A DNA stretch of 35,859 nt. Source: a virus. The position numbers were made by a program, and so were the translations under genes. A model generated the notes under the pieces. The model was not told where the DNA came from, ran no database searches, and was given only the letters and a program-made list of their open reading frames with translations. Below are positions 1 to 6,336 of this stretch, piece by piece (position 1 is the stretch's first letter; the number at the start of each line of letters is the position of its first letter). Where the stretch lies: positions 1 to 35,859 of IMG/VR virus record IMGVR_UViG_3300007735_000672, one strand, 5' to 3'.

Positions 1-127
1 ATGCTGACAGTTCCAAAAGAGGTTTTACTCCTTACGATATTCAAAGAATTATTTGTAACAAAGTAGCAGAAACAAGCTTGTGCGATACGGCAGTTAGCAA
101 AACGGCTGCACGGGTTTACAGCATGGG
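1..127. repeat. Left copy of the 127-bp terminal direct repeat
   Basis: These bases are identical to 35733-35859. An exact end repeat of 127 bp, with one reading frame continuing across it, indicates that the sequence closes into a circle. A length of 127 is also a common assembler k-mer, so the repeat is more likely an assembly overlap than a biological terminal repeat. The unique genome is then 35,732 bp. Confidence 0.93.
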
Positions 128-173
128 CGATGACGGTTATGGTTATGGTTGTGTTGGTAAATTAGCTGCTTAA
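3..173 (+). CDS. C-terminal part of LPD29-like protein (crosses the circular join)
   Basis: This is the 3' end of the gene that begins at 35324. The codon phase at the right end continues at base 3 and ends with TAA at 171-173. The whole protein is about 193 aa. The tail portion is Gly/Tyr rich before the stop. The N-terminal half, at the right end of the window, resembles the large polyvalent protein-associated domain 29 (LPD29) family, which occurs in phage and conjugative-element polyvalent proteins. Molecular function is unknown. It is the first gene of the rightward early operon and is followed 11 bp later by the next start. Confidence 0.8.
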   Translation, partial: ADSSKRGFTPYDIQRIICNKVAETSLCDTAVSKTAARVYSMGDDGYGYGCVGKLAA

Positions 174-184
174 CAGGGGGAATT

Positions 185-388
185 ATGAACAGCAATATTT
201 TAGAAAAAAGTTTAGCTGCACAAAAGATGGTATTTAATCAAAGTCGTGACCCAGTTCAAAAAGCTAGGGTTAAATCAAGAATTGAAGTATTAGAAAAACA
301 ATTACTTGATTTGCAAAACGAAAACATTGCGTTAAGAAAACAGTTGAAAAATGCTTGTAATGCTTTGATGGAGATTAAATTAAAATGA
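185..388 (+). CDS. Small coiled-coil protein, unknown function
   Basis: The protein has 67 aa. A G-rich Shine-Dalgarno (GGGGGAA) lies just upstream of the ATG. Residues about 25-60 form a heptad-like, Leu- and charge-rich segment (ELEKQLLDLQNENIALRKQL region) typical of a parallel coiled coil. Residues 1-24 are basic and polar. It overlaps the next gene by 4 bp (ATGA), so the two are translationally coupled. I do not recognise the family; a dimerising accessory or DNA-associated protein is possible but unproven. Confidence 0.72.
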   Translation: MNSNILEKSLAAQKMVFNQSRDPVQKARVKSRIEVLEKQLLDLQNENIALRKQLKNACNALMEIKLK

Positions 389-660
389 ACGCTGAACTGT
401 TACAAAAAAAGCTTCCAAAACTAATGTCATTTGAGTTTGCTGGCAGCGAGTTGGTTGAGGTTTATAAAGAACCAAAATCATTTATACGGGATGGTCAGTT
501 GTATATTAGTGCTGAAAACGGTGACGATGCGGCTGATTATTACGGTGAATTTAGAGGGGGTGACCCATACATTAACCCTGCGTTAGAAAAGTTTGCAGCA
601 AAAAACAAAGGGTATTTTGAATGGGTTAATGCTGGTTGTATTGTGTTTGTAAAGGAGTAG
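385..660 (+). CDS. Conserved-looking acidic protein, unknown function
   Basis: The protein has 91 aa and is coupled to the preceding gene by an ATGA overlap. It is acidic in the middle (ENGDDAADYYGEF) and aromatic toward the C-terminus, as in a small compact domain. No catalytic motif, membrane segment or signal peptide is visible. It sits next to the LPD29-like gene in the early operon, which suggests an early host-takeover role, but that is inference from position only. Confidence 0.7.
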   Translation: MNAELLQKKLPKLMSFEFAGSELVEVYKEPKSFIRDGQLYISAENGDDAADYYGEFRGGDPYINPALEKFAAKNKGYFEWVNAGCIVFVKE

Positions 661-662
661 CC

Positions 663-926
663 ATGAAATATTTATTATTCCTTTTGATGGTTGGGTCGGT
701 TCAGGCCCAAACCTACATAATCACAAACCCGCAAGGTTATACAACTGGCACAGTTCAGGTTCAAGGAAACCAAGCACAAGTGGTTAATAATCAAGGCCAA
801 GTGGTTCAAAACCTGACCATTTACCCGAATCAAATTGTTAGCCCACAAGGTTGGGCGATTGGTACTCCTAGCTACACCGTACCACCTAGCCCACCATCGC
901 CACCAAGTTCAAGAGTGTTGCAATGA
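663..926 (+). CDS. Secreted or periplasmic Gln/Pro-rich small protein
   Basis: The protein has 87 aa from the ATG at 663. That start was chosen because AAAGGAG (651-657) sits at ideal spacing; an upstream in-frame start at 636 would bury the signal peptide. Residues 1-16 form a classical Sec signal peptide: a short basic start, a Leu-rich core and a VQAQ cleavage region. The mature part is Gln/Val/Asn rich with recurring QGQ/VQ elements and ends in a Pro-Ser tract (PPSPPSPPSS). It should be exported to the periplasm or envelope. An early secreted phage protein could act in superinfection exclusion or envelope modification, but that role is inferred only. It overlaps the next gene by 4 bp. Confidence 0.75.
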   Translation: MKYLLFLLMVGSVQAQTYIITNPQGYTTGTVQVQGNQAQVVNNQGQVVQNLTIYPNQIVSPQGWAIGTPSYTVPPSPPSPPSSRVLQ

Positions 927-1135
927 ACGCACAAGAATTAGCAGATTATTTTGAATATGAATTAAAAGATGTTTTTCCATATTGCATACTCACTATTCGG
1001 ATGCTTCGTGAACAAGCAGACCGAATAGCGGAGTTGGAAAAAGCCTTAGATTGGATAGCTACAGTAAATGCTATGGATTATGAATACCAAGATGTTGCTA
1101 AATCTTTATTAAAAGAAAGGCATGGGATTAAATGA
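923..1135 (+). CDS. Small helical protein with NAQELAD N-terminus, unknown function
   Basis: The protein has 70 aa and is coupled to its neighbour upstream by ATGA and downstream by another 4-bp overlap. The segment LREQADRIAELEKAL (about residues 28-42) is a probable coiled coil. Short early phage proteins beginning NAQELAD and containing RIAELE are common in phages of Proteobacteria, from memory, but their function is unknown. There is no membrane segment or zinc motif. Confidence 0.72.
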   Translation: MNAQELADYFEYELKDVFPYCILTIRMLREQADRIAELEKALDWIATVNAMDYEYQDVAKSLLKERHGIK

Positions 1136-1326
1136 CTACCTTTACAACTGAGGACAGAATCCACGCATATAGCCACTATGTGTTGCTTGATGAACACGGA
1201 CAGGCGATGCGTACCGTTAAGACTAAGCACGAAGCCGAAACCTTAATCAAGACTTATACAGATTGGTCGTACAAATTTGTAAAGCATGAGAAACAAAAAC
1301 TGGATTTGCCCGATGCACCTTTTTAA
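1132..1326 (+). CDS. Small early protein, unknown function
   Basis: The protein has 64 aa and is coupled by ATGA to the gene before it. It is mixed alpha/beta in composition and ends in a short acidic tip, LPDAPF. This recalls the C-terminal interaction tip of SSB-like proteins, but the resemblance is short and could be chance. No family is recognised. Confidence 0.65.
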   Translation: MTTFTTEDRIHAYSHYVLLDEHGQAMRTVKTKHEAETLIKTYTDWSYKFVKHEKQKLDLPDAPF

Positions 1327-1549
1327 ATGGATTGGCACGGGCCTGTGCCTAATTGGGATTGGTCTAACGAGTATTAATGAATATCCCGCCAACATTTTGT
1401 TTGGGTTTGTGGGTAGCGTGATGTGGGCGATAGCTGGTTGGAAGCAAGACGATTGGGCGTTATTTTTAGTAGAATTTGCTGCGGTAGTCATGTATTTTTT
1501 TGGTATTTATTTGTATGTGTTCAACAATTTAACTAAATGGGGGATTTAG
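1313..1549 (+). CDS. Small membrane protein
   Basis: The protein has 78 aa from the ATG at 1313, a 14-bp overlap with the upstream gene. An alternative in-frame ATG at 1286 would add nine residues and enlarge the overlap. Three hydrophobic stretches (WIGTGLCLIGIGLTS, ILFGFVGSVMWAIAGW and LFLVEFAAVVMYFFGIYLY) predict two or three transmembrane helices. No conserved motif identifies a transporter or holin. It lies in the early operon, far from the lysis genes, so an inner-membrane host-takeover role is more likely than lysis. Confidence 0.6.
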   Translation: MHLFKWIGTGLCLIGIGLTSINEYPANILFGFVGSVMWAIAGWKQDDWALFLVEFAAVVMYFFGIYLYVFNNLTKWGI

Positions 1550-1550
1550 T

Positions 1551-1925
1551 GTGGAATTTGAGAAATTTTGGGAAGTGTGGCCTAAAAAAGTGGCTAAGAA
1601 AAAAGCTGAATCTGCTTGGTCTAAACTCACCCAGCTTGAAAAGCGAGAAGCTATGGAAGCCTTGCCAAAACACCTTAAATACTGGGAAATCAAACAAACC
1701 CACATAGACTTTATCCCGTATCCTGCTAGTTGGATTAATGCCGAGCGATGGACTGATGTGTTAGATATGACCCCGCCCAAACCAAAGGTGGATAGGTCGT
1801 GGATGTTTAGCCAACAAGGAATCGAAGCTAAAGCTAAAGAACTAGGTATTTTAGGTAACGGCTACGATACTTACGAAACATTAAAGAAAAAGATTATGCA
1901 CAAGCTAGGAATGGAACTTGAATGA
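1551..1925 (+). CDS. Replication-protein C-terminal-like domain (stand-alone)
   Basis: The protein has 124 aa with a GTG start directly after the preceding stop. Residues 1-65 carry the pattern FxxFWEVWPKKxAKKxAxxAWxKL, then FIPYPASWINAERW. This pattern recurs in the C-terminal part of phage replisome organisers and DnaT-like proteins, which contact the host helicase or its loader (family recall, not searched). The usual N-terminal winged-helix origin-binding domain is absent, so this is either a truncated initiator or a stand-alone helicase-interaction domain. It is the only replication-initiation-like gene I see. The next gene begins within its last codons. Confidence 0.6.
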   Translation: MEFEKFWEVWPKKVAKKKAESAWSKLTQLEKREAMEALPKHLKYWEIKQTHIDFIPYPASWINAERWTDVLDMTPPKPKVDRSWMFSQQGIEAKAKELGILGNGYDTYETLKKKIMHKLGMELE

Positions 1926-2094
1926 GCATAGGCATAGGTGTGCGGTACGGCAGTTGTGTAAGTGGCGGCATAAATGGGGGTTGGCTAAGTTTAGAGAATA
2001 CCTATCAAATCACAAACTTGATAGTCAATTACTAAATGACTTTGCTGACCAATGGACTAAAGGTAACAAAGGTAATCAGGGGGAATGGCGGTGA
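1918..2094 (+). CDS. Short Arg/Trp-rich conserved phage protein (TTG start)
   Basis: The protein has 58 aa and is read one base out of phase with the preceding gene, starting at TTG 1918 with AGGA at 1907-1910 as ribosome site. The N-terminal HRCAVRQLCKWR and C-terminal WTKGNKGNQGEWR match a recurrent small phage family, by recall, that often follows replication genes and has unknown function. The frame is closed upstream by a stop at 1906-1908, so no ATG is available. It overlaps the preceding gene by 8 bp and the next by 10 bp. Confidence 0.6.
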   Translation: MNEHRHRCAVRQLCKWRHKWGLAKFREYLSNHKLDSQLLNDFADQWTKGNKGNQGEWR

Positions 2095-2591
2095 TTCACG
2101 AAATATTAATTACCGATAGGATGCGTGAGGTTGCACACAAAAAATCCAAAGAAATGGGGACATTACGAAACAGCATTTCTAATGGCGATGGTAATGTAAT
2201 CGGTTTTTTAGGTGAAATAGCCGCTTGGTCAATTATTGGTGGTAATTTGGCAAACACCTATGATTACGACATTGTTTTGAAAGACGGCAGAACTGTTGAT
2301 GTTAAAAGCAAACGGGCCAAAGTAAGGCCATTGCCGCACTATGAATGTTCGGTAGCCGCATACAACATTAAGCAAATGTGTGATTTTTATTGTTTTGTGC
2401 GGGTCACTAATGAGTATGACAAAGCATGGGTACTTGGAATGATTGAAAAAGAACGGTTTTACAAGCTTTCAAACTATGTACCAAAAGGCAGTATTGACGG
2501 TGACAACAATTTTCAAATTAAAGATAATTGCTATAACTTAAAAATTCAAGAACTTAGTGACGCTGAATATGTAGCAAAATGCACTTTTTAA
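2085..2591 (+). CDS. PD-(D/E)XK-like nuclease-fold protein
   Basis: The protein has 168 aa. Residues GEIAAW (E44), YDYDIVL (D60/D62) and TVDVKSK (D72-V-K74) form the E...D...DxK pattern of the PD-(D/E)XK nuclease fold, with predicted strand-loop-strand spacing. Such stand-alone phage proteins may be resolvase- or repair-type endonucleases. No partner domain is fused. Start: ATG 2085 follows a G-rich stretch; GTG 2091 is an alternative. It lies between the replication-like genes and the Ref-like nuclease, consistent with recombination or replication. Activity is inferred from motif geometry only. Confidence 0.6.
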   Translation: MAVIHEILITDRMREVAHKKSKEMGTLRNSISNGDGNVIGFLGEIAAWSIIGGNLANTYDYDIVLKDGRTVDVKSKRAKVRPLPHYECSVAAYNIKQMCDFYCFVRVTNEYDKAWVLGMIEKERFYKLSNYVPKGSIDGDNNFQIKDNCYNLKIQELSDAEYVAKCTF

Positions 2592-2600
2592 GGGGGAATC

Positions 2601-2927
2601 ATGGATATAGATATACAAGAAGTATTTGAAAAGTTAGAAAGCATCAAGCGTGAATACGCCCACGCCAAAGGCAGACTTGCTGGGCTGGAATCATCAAAGA
2701 ATAGCGTCAAGTCAATTATGATGAAAAAAAGCTCAGAGCAATCGCTGGGCGGTCAAGAGCGTGAAGCCTACGCATCGCAAGAGTTTCAAGACCATTGCCA
2801 GCTTATTGACGAATTTACCGCCAAAGAAGCCTTGTTAAAGCTAGAAATATCAATCGCCCAAATGAAGTTTGAAGCATGGCGTAGCGAACAAGCCACTAAC
2901 CGTAACATTGAAAGACTCACACGATGA
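2601..2927 (+). CDS. Coiled-coil early protein, unknown function
   Basis: The protein has 108 aa preceded by AAGGGGGAATC, a strong ribosome site. Nearly the whole sequence is helical with Ala/Leu/Lys heptads (residues 5-30 and 70-105). Similar helical proteins of about 100 aa accompany phage recombination genes (recall). No catalytic motif is seen. It overlaps the next gene by 4 bp. Confidence 0.7.
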   Translation: MDIDIQEVFEKLESIKREYAHAKGRLAGLESSKNSVKSIMMKKSSEQSLGGQEREAYASQEFQDHCQLIDEFTAKEALLKLEISIAQMKFEAWRSEQATNRNIERLTR

Positions 2928-3091
2928 AAGAATTTGCAGAAGTTTATTTAGAACTGAACCGTGCTATTAAACGGCTACATGAAGCCAAGCTAAAGCAAGA
3001 CCATGTAAACGCTTACCTAATTGGTTGCGATGTAACCGATTTGGCCCAAGAACTTGAGGATGTGCTGCAACGGGATGCCAACATCCAATAA
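2924..3091 (+). CDS. Small helical protein, unknown function
   Basis: The protein has 55 aa, from ATG 2924 inside the preceding stop region (ATGA coupling) to TAA at 3089-3091. It begins MKEFAEVYLELNRAIKRL and is predicted fully helical, possibly a partner of the upstream coiled-coil protein. The next gene starts 10 bp downstream. Confidence 0.62.
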   Translation: MKEFAEVYLELNRAIKRLHEAKLKQDHVNAYLIGCDVTDLAQELEDVLQRDANIQ

Positions 3092-3100
3092 AATGGTTGG

Positions 3101-3379
3101 ATGAACAAAGCAGAAAAAGAACACTATGACAAAGTTGCACGGCTCGGCTGTATATTATGCAGACAATACGGAATTAAAGACACCCCCGCAGAAATCCACC
3201 ACATTAGAAGATTTGGTGGGTTGCGAGAAAACGCAGAAGTCATACCGCTATGCCCCGAACATCATCGAGGGAATACAGGCGTTCACGGACTTGGAGCTAA
3301 AGGATTTGAGCGTAGATACAATCTTACTCAAGAAGATTTGCTTACCTTCACGACACGGTTGCTCGCTATAAATGAATGA
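3101..3379 (+). CDS. Ref-like (RecA-dependent) HNH-type nuclease
   Basis: The protein has 92 aa. Cys pairs CxxC (C17, C20), IHHIRR (H33-H34), LCPEHHRG (C51, H54-H55) and GVHG (60-63) give the metal-binding and beta-beta-alpha active-site pattern of the Ref family. Phage P1 Ref is an HNH-related nuclease that needs RecA filaments to target DNA. The P1 enzyme has a longer, disordered N-terminus that is absent here, as in many phage homologues. It lies in an operon with recombination-type genes. RecA dependence is inferred from the family. Confidence 0.78.
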   Translation: MNKAEKEHYDKVARLGCILCRQYGIKDTPAEIHHIRRFGGLRENAEVIPLCPEHHRGNTGVHGLGAKGFERRYNLTQEDLLTFTTRLLAINE

Positions 3380-3467
3380 CCTAGCACTTTATTTTGGCAT
3401 TGTCATATTAACGCTGCCTTTAATAGCGTTGTTTATAGTTCTAAAGGGTCAAATCCCAACTCGTTAG
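3372..3467 (+). CDS. Tiny single-pass membrane peptide
   Basis: This frame encodes 31 aa from an ATG overlapping the stop of the Ref-like gene to TAG at 3465-3467. Residues 5-25 are strongly hydrophobic (YFGIVILTLPLIALFIVL), followed by a short basic tail, so one transmembrane helix is predicted. The last 35 bp lie antisense to the convergent SprT-like gene. The coupling to the upstream gene favours a real gene, but the small size leaves doubt. Confidence 0.4.
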   Translation: MNDLALYFGIVILTLPLIALFIVLKGQIPTR

Positions 3468-3786
3468 CCACCGCTTTGGCACGGTTTCTAAAGGTCTTAT
3501 CGTGCTTAGTCCACGCATGAGTTACGGTATTCCAACGACTTGCATGAATCATCTCATGGGCCATAGTCCTAATCACCGTATCTAAATGCCCACACCTTGC
3601 GTCAGAAATAGTAATCACATGGGCGTGGGTTTCCCCATCGTCATATAAATAAGTACCCATAGCGTCAGGGTCACTATCTACAATAAACTTAATTTCTTCA
3701 GGTAAAGGCAAATCCCAAGACGCAAACGGCTCAACGCAATAAAGCATTGAGTAAATGTTTTCGATGATTTTTGGACTTAATTTCAT
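3433..3786 (-). CDS. SprT-like zinc metalloprotease
   Basis: The protein has 117 aa. The HEMIH motif (H77-E78-x-x-H81) followed by HDKTFRNRA (H95) is the zinc-binding, catalytic signature of SprT-like proteins, which include DNA-protein crosslink proteases. There is no C-terminal zinc ribbon, so this is a minimal catalytic domain. The start overlaps the stop of the upstream metallophosphoesterase by 4 bp, so the two form a leftward operon. The substrate is unknown. Confidence 0.78.
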   Translation of the reverse strand: MKLSPKIIENIYSMLYCVEPFASWDLPLPEEIKFIVDSDPDAMGTYLYDDGETHAHVITISDARCGHLDTVIRTMAHEMIHASRWNTVTHAWTKHDKTFRNRAKAVANELGFDPLEL

Positions 3787-4739
3787 ACTTTCATTACTTG
3801 ACCACGAAAGTAATACAAACCCTTATCCTCATCTACCACTTCTGCTAGTTCAGGGGGCATTAGTTTGCCGTTATTAAAGGTCAATACCGCAAACCCTGAA
3901 CGCCAGTTAAGTGGGTTATTTTCTGCATAAATGAACTGATTATCCTTGATACAAGCCATTGTGCCTGTATCAACACCGTATCTTGTGCCTGTGTAATCTG
4001 TATAAGGTAGGCATTTAAGACTATGTAAATGCCCCGATACAAACGACCATCCCGACTTCAGAATATTGTTATGAACCGCATGGATACCGTTATGCCAACG
4101 ATGCTTAATCATGCACGATTCGTTTATGGCTATACTCCAATACCATTTCCATAAGGGGGTGTGGTCAGCTAGGTCAAATCCCGCAATACCCTCGTACTGA
4201 GGTAAAACATTAGACAATTTGCCCGAAAAGCGTAGGTCATGGTTACCGATGGTTACAAGGAGTTTACACCCCGCAGGCCGTACAGCTTCAATATCCTCAA
4301 GCCTAGCGGTCATTTCATCTAATTCTTCTTTGACGGTAGGGTGATGCTGCCAACCAATACGATGATGCTGAGAAATTGAAGCAAAATCAGAAAGGTCACC
4401 GTTTAGAATTACTACTTTTGGTTTTAGGTGTTTGACGCATTGCACAAAGGCACGGTGGGCTGTGGTGATGTAGCGTGGGTTGTAATGGCAATCTGAACCG
4501 ACTATGATGACCCCGTTATCTATGCTTAAATTACATTGGGTTTGGTCATCGGGTATGTAGATATTAGGCCGCCCTCGATTGTCGTTGGATAACAGCATAA
4601 TATCGTGGCGTTCTTCTATGGATTTTCGCCTTTTTAACACCGCTCGATAGGCTATACCAGTTATTTTAGAAACTGTGGCTACCGATTTATGCTGATTCCA
4701 TAACTCAATAAAATCCTCATCGGATATTTTTTTAGTCAT
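3783..4739 (-). CDS. Calcineurin-like metallophosphoesterase with N-terminal HTH
   Basis: The protein has 318 aa. The N-terminus (about 5-40) looks like a helix-turn-helix with recogniser-type helix ATVSKITGIAYRAVLKRR. The phosphoesterase domain carries D83-x-H85 (SDCHYN), GD at 114-115 (NGDLSDF), GNHD at 165-168 and GHLH at 236-239, the full set of dinuclear-metal ligands. Such phage enzymes are probably phosphodiesterases acting on nucleotides or nucleic acid ends. It is divergent from the VRR-NUC gene, with 57 bp of shared control region, and is coupled to the SprT-like gene. No strong ribosome site precedes the ATG. Confidence 0.85.
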   Translation of the reverse strand: MTKKISDEDFIELWNQHKSVATVSKITGIAYRAVLKRRKSIEERHDIMLLSNDNRGRPNIYIPDDQTQCNLSIDNGVIIVGSDCHYNPRYITTAHRAFVQCVKHLKPKVVILNGDLSDFASISQHHRIGWQHHPTVKEELDEMTARLEDIEAVRPAGCKLLVTIGNHDLRFSGKLSNVLPQYEGIAGFDLADHTPLWKWYWSIAINESCMIKHRWHNGIHAVHNNILKSGWSFVSGHLHSLKCLPYTDYTGTRYGVDTGTMACIKDNQFIYAENNPLNWRSGFAVLTFNNGKLMPPELAEVVDEDKGLYYFRGQVMKV

Positions 4740-4757
4740 AACAAGCCTATATCGTGA

Positions 4758-4784
4758 TAAAGTTAGCCTATGTTAACTTAATAT
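4758..4784. promoter_or_regulatory. Divergent control region with weak operator and -10 box
   Basis: This lies in the 57-bp gap between two divergent genes. TAAAGTTAGCCTAT (4758-4771) matches 11 of 14 positions of the operator at 35273. TAATAT (4779-4784) is a rightward -10 candidate placing the transcript start about 6 nt before the ATG at 4797. A GTTAA inverted pair (TTAAC 4773-4777, GTTAA 4786-4790) flanks it. There is no clear -35. Confidence 0.4.
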
Positions 4785-4796
4785 TGTTAAAAAACA

Positions 4797-5090
4797 ATGG
4801 CATACGCTCGGAAAGTAGATGTTAACCAAGCAGAAATAGTAGAAACCCTAAGAAAAGCTGGGGCTGATGTATATATTCTATCAAGTGTTGGAAAAGGAAT
4901 ACCTGACTTGATGGTGTGCTTTAATGGCGAAACTATCTTGATGGAAGTCAAGCGTGATGCAAAGGCAAAGTTCACCAAAGACCAACTCAAGTTTATTGCG
5001 AACTGGAAAGGTGGCCCACTTAGTCGGGTTGATAGTTCTGAAGCTGCCCTACGAGCGATTGGATTAATCCGTGTTAATGACCAATCTTAA
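4797..5090 (+). CDS. VRR-NUC domain nuclease
   Basis: The protein has 97 aa, the usual size of a stand-alone VRR-NUC domain. E13, GIPDLMV (P36-D37), MEVKR (E50-x-K52) and Q63 form the PD-(D/E)XK core of this family, whose members act as Holliday-junction or flap nucleases. No Shine-Dalgarno precedes the ATG, and a -10 box at 4779-4784 would give a leader of only about 6 nt. It is the first gene of the long rightward block and overlaps the methyltransferase start. Confidence 0.87.
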   Translation: MAYARKVDVNQAEIVETLRKAGADVYILSSVGKGIPDLMVCFNGETILMEVKRDAKAKFTKDQLKFIANWKGGPLSRVDSSEAALRAIGLIRVNDQS

Positions 5091-5751
5091 AACCACCGAA
5101 TACAACCAAGACTACTATGACGAGCATAAAGATGCTGGTTTAGATTATCTTGGGCATGGCTACTGGCAAGAAGAATACGCCAAAATGGTCGTAGAAGCCT
5201 GTAAAACACCCCGTGACGGCTTTGTAGTCGATGCTGGGTGTGCGTGTGGTTCTATCTTAAAAGGCTTCCAAAAACAGAATATGAGGGTTTTAGGGGTAGA
5301 TTTGAATCCACACATGATTGGGTTGGGTCGTACCCATTTTGGGTATTATGCCCATGAGCTACATTGTGGCTCAATTTCTGATACACCAGCCCTAACCGAA
5401 AGCGTGGATTTGGTGCATACCGCTCAAGTCTTAGAACATATCCCACAAGAACACATGGATGCCATACTTCAAGAATTTTCAAGAATTATCAAGAAAACAG
5501 GGCGTGTGTTTGTTTGCTTAGACGCAATTAAGGATGGCGAAACCAAAGAAATGTATATGGGTGACCCAACCCATGTCAATATTCAGCCCACCGATTACTG
5601 GACTAAGCTCTTTGCCAAGCATGGATTTGCGTTTGACCGTGAAGCTTATGACAGATTTGTGCGGTCTAACTACAAACCAACAGCCGACAAAGACAACAAC
5701 TTTTTTACCGAATATCCGTATTGGAGTGTGTGGATTTTGCAAAAAACCTAA
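5077..5751 (+). CDS. SAM-dependent class I methyltransferase
   Basis: The protein has 224 aa from ATG 5077; GTG 5071 would add two residues. It contains motif I VDAGCACG (residues 51-58), the acidic ribose-binding GVDLNP (73-78), and a motif IV-like SVDLVHTAQVLEHIP, as in the UbiE/methyltransferase type 11/25 fold. The substrate is not evident: there is no NPPY/DPPY motif of amino-DNA methylases and no PC motif of C5 methylases. Small-molecule, tRNA or surface-glycan methylation are all possible. It overlaps the VRR-NUC gene by 14 bp. Confidence 0.8.
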   Translation: MTNLKTTEYNQDYYDEHKDAGLDYLGHGYWQEEYAKMVVEACKTPRDGFVVDAGCACGSILKGFQKQNMRVLGVDLNPHMIGLGRTHFGYYAHELHCGSISDTPALTESVDLVHTAQVLEHIPQEHMDAILQEFSRIIKKTGRVFVCLDAIKDGETKEMYMGDPTHVNIQPTDYWTKLFAKHGFAFDREAYDRFVRSNYKPTADKDNNFFTEYPYWSVWILQKT

Positions 5752-5757
5752 TATAAT
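5728..5757 (+). promoter_or_regulatory. Candidate sigma70-type promoter before the DUF5856 gene
   Basis: A perfect TATAAT lies at 5752-5757, 22 bp before the ATG at 5780 and just after the methyltransferase stop. The -35 is poor (TGTGGA at 5728-5733, 18-bp spacing). It could start transcription of the virion block independently of the early nuclease genes. Confidence 0.4.
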
Positions 5758-5779
5758 TGCATAAATACAGGAGTTTCCT

Positions 5780-6139
5780 ATGCAAGAGAACTGTTCCCTA
5801 TTTGTAGCTACATTGCTACATTCTGCGACTAACACGCATTTTTTTCATTGGTCAACCGATTCCTACGCAAAACACCAAGCTCTTGGCACTTATTACGATG
5901 AGGTTGTGGATTTAGTTGATAGCTTTGCGGAAGCCTACATGGGTAAATACGGCAAACTTACGACATTCCCAAGCGTTTACCATCAGCCCAAAGACCCAAT
6001 CCGTTACCTAGAATCTTTACAAGCGTTTGTAGCGGATGCCCGCCAAGATTTGCCACAAGATTCTGAACTGCAAAACCTGATTGATGAGATTGCAGACCTT
6101 ATCAACACCACGACTTATAAACTCAAGTTCTTGAAATAA
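5780..6139 (+). CDS. DUF5856-like helical (ferritin-like) protein
   Basis: The protein has 119 aa preceded by AGGAG at good spacing. It is helical throughout. The N-terminal THFFHWSTDSYAKHQALGTYY and the following acidic helix recall the Dps/ferritin-like fold that I associate with phage DUF5856 proteins. The metal-ligand set is incomplete to my eye, so iron binding is uncertain. It opens the group of small genes that precedes the terminase. Confidence 0.6.
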   Translation: MQENCSLFVATLLHSATNTHFFHWSTDSYAKHQALGTYYDEVVDLVDSFAEAYMGKYGKLTTFPSVYHQPKDPIRYLESLQAFVADARQDLPQDSELQNLIDEIADLINTTTYKLKFLK

Positions 6140-6150
6140 AAGGATATTTT

Positions 6151-6336
6151 ATGCCATTAGTTAAATCAGGCAGTAAGGAAGCGGTCGGCAAAAACATCAA
6201 AAAAGAGATGGAAGCTGGCAAACCTAAAAAACAAGCTGTGGCTATTGCCCTTGCTACTGAGCGTAAATACGCCAAAGGTAGCCGTAAGTCTAAGTTAGAA
6301 GATGCTTACGCTCGTTATATAGAAGAAAAGGCATGA
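6151..6336 (+). CDS. DUF6496-like small basic protein
   Basis: The protein has 61 aa, is Lys/Ala rich and starts MPLVKSGSKEAVGKNIKKEM, then GKPKKQAVAIAL. This matches my memory of DUF6496 small phage proteins, whose function is unknown. Very basic character suggests nucleic-acid or virion association. The start is preceded by AAAGGA and the stop overlaps the next start by 4 bp. Confidence 0.72.
   Translation: MPLVKSGSKEAVGKNIKKEMEAGKPKKQAVAIALATERKYAKGSRKSKLEDAYARYIEEKA

Noticed and set aside
1243-1491. Minus-strand frame opposite the small membrane gene
   Set aside because: The plus-strand genes form an uninterrupted coupled series, and the minus translation looks random.
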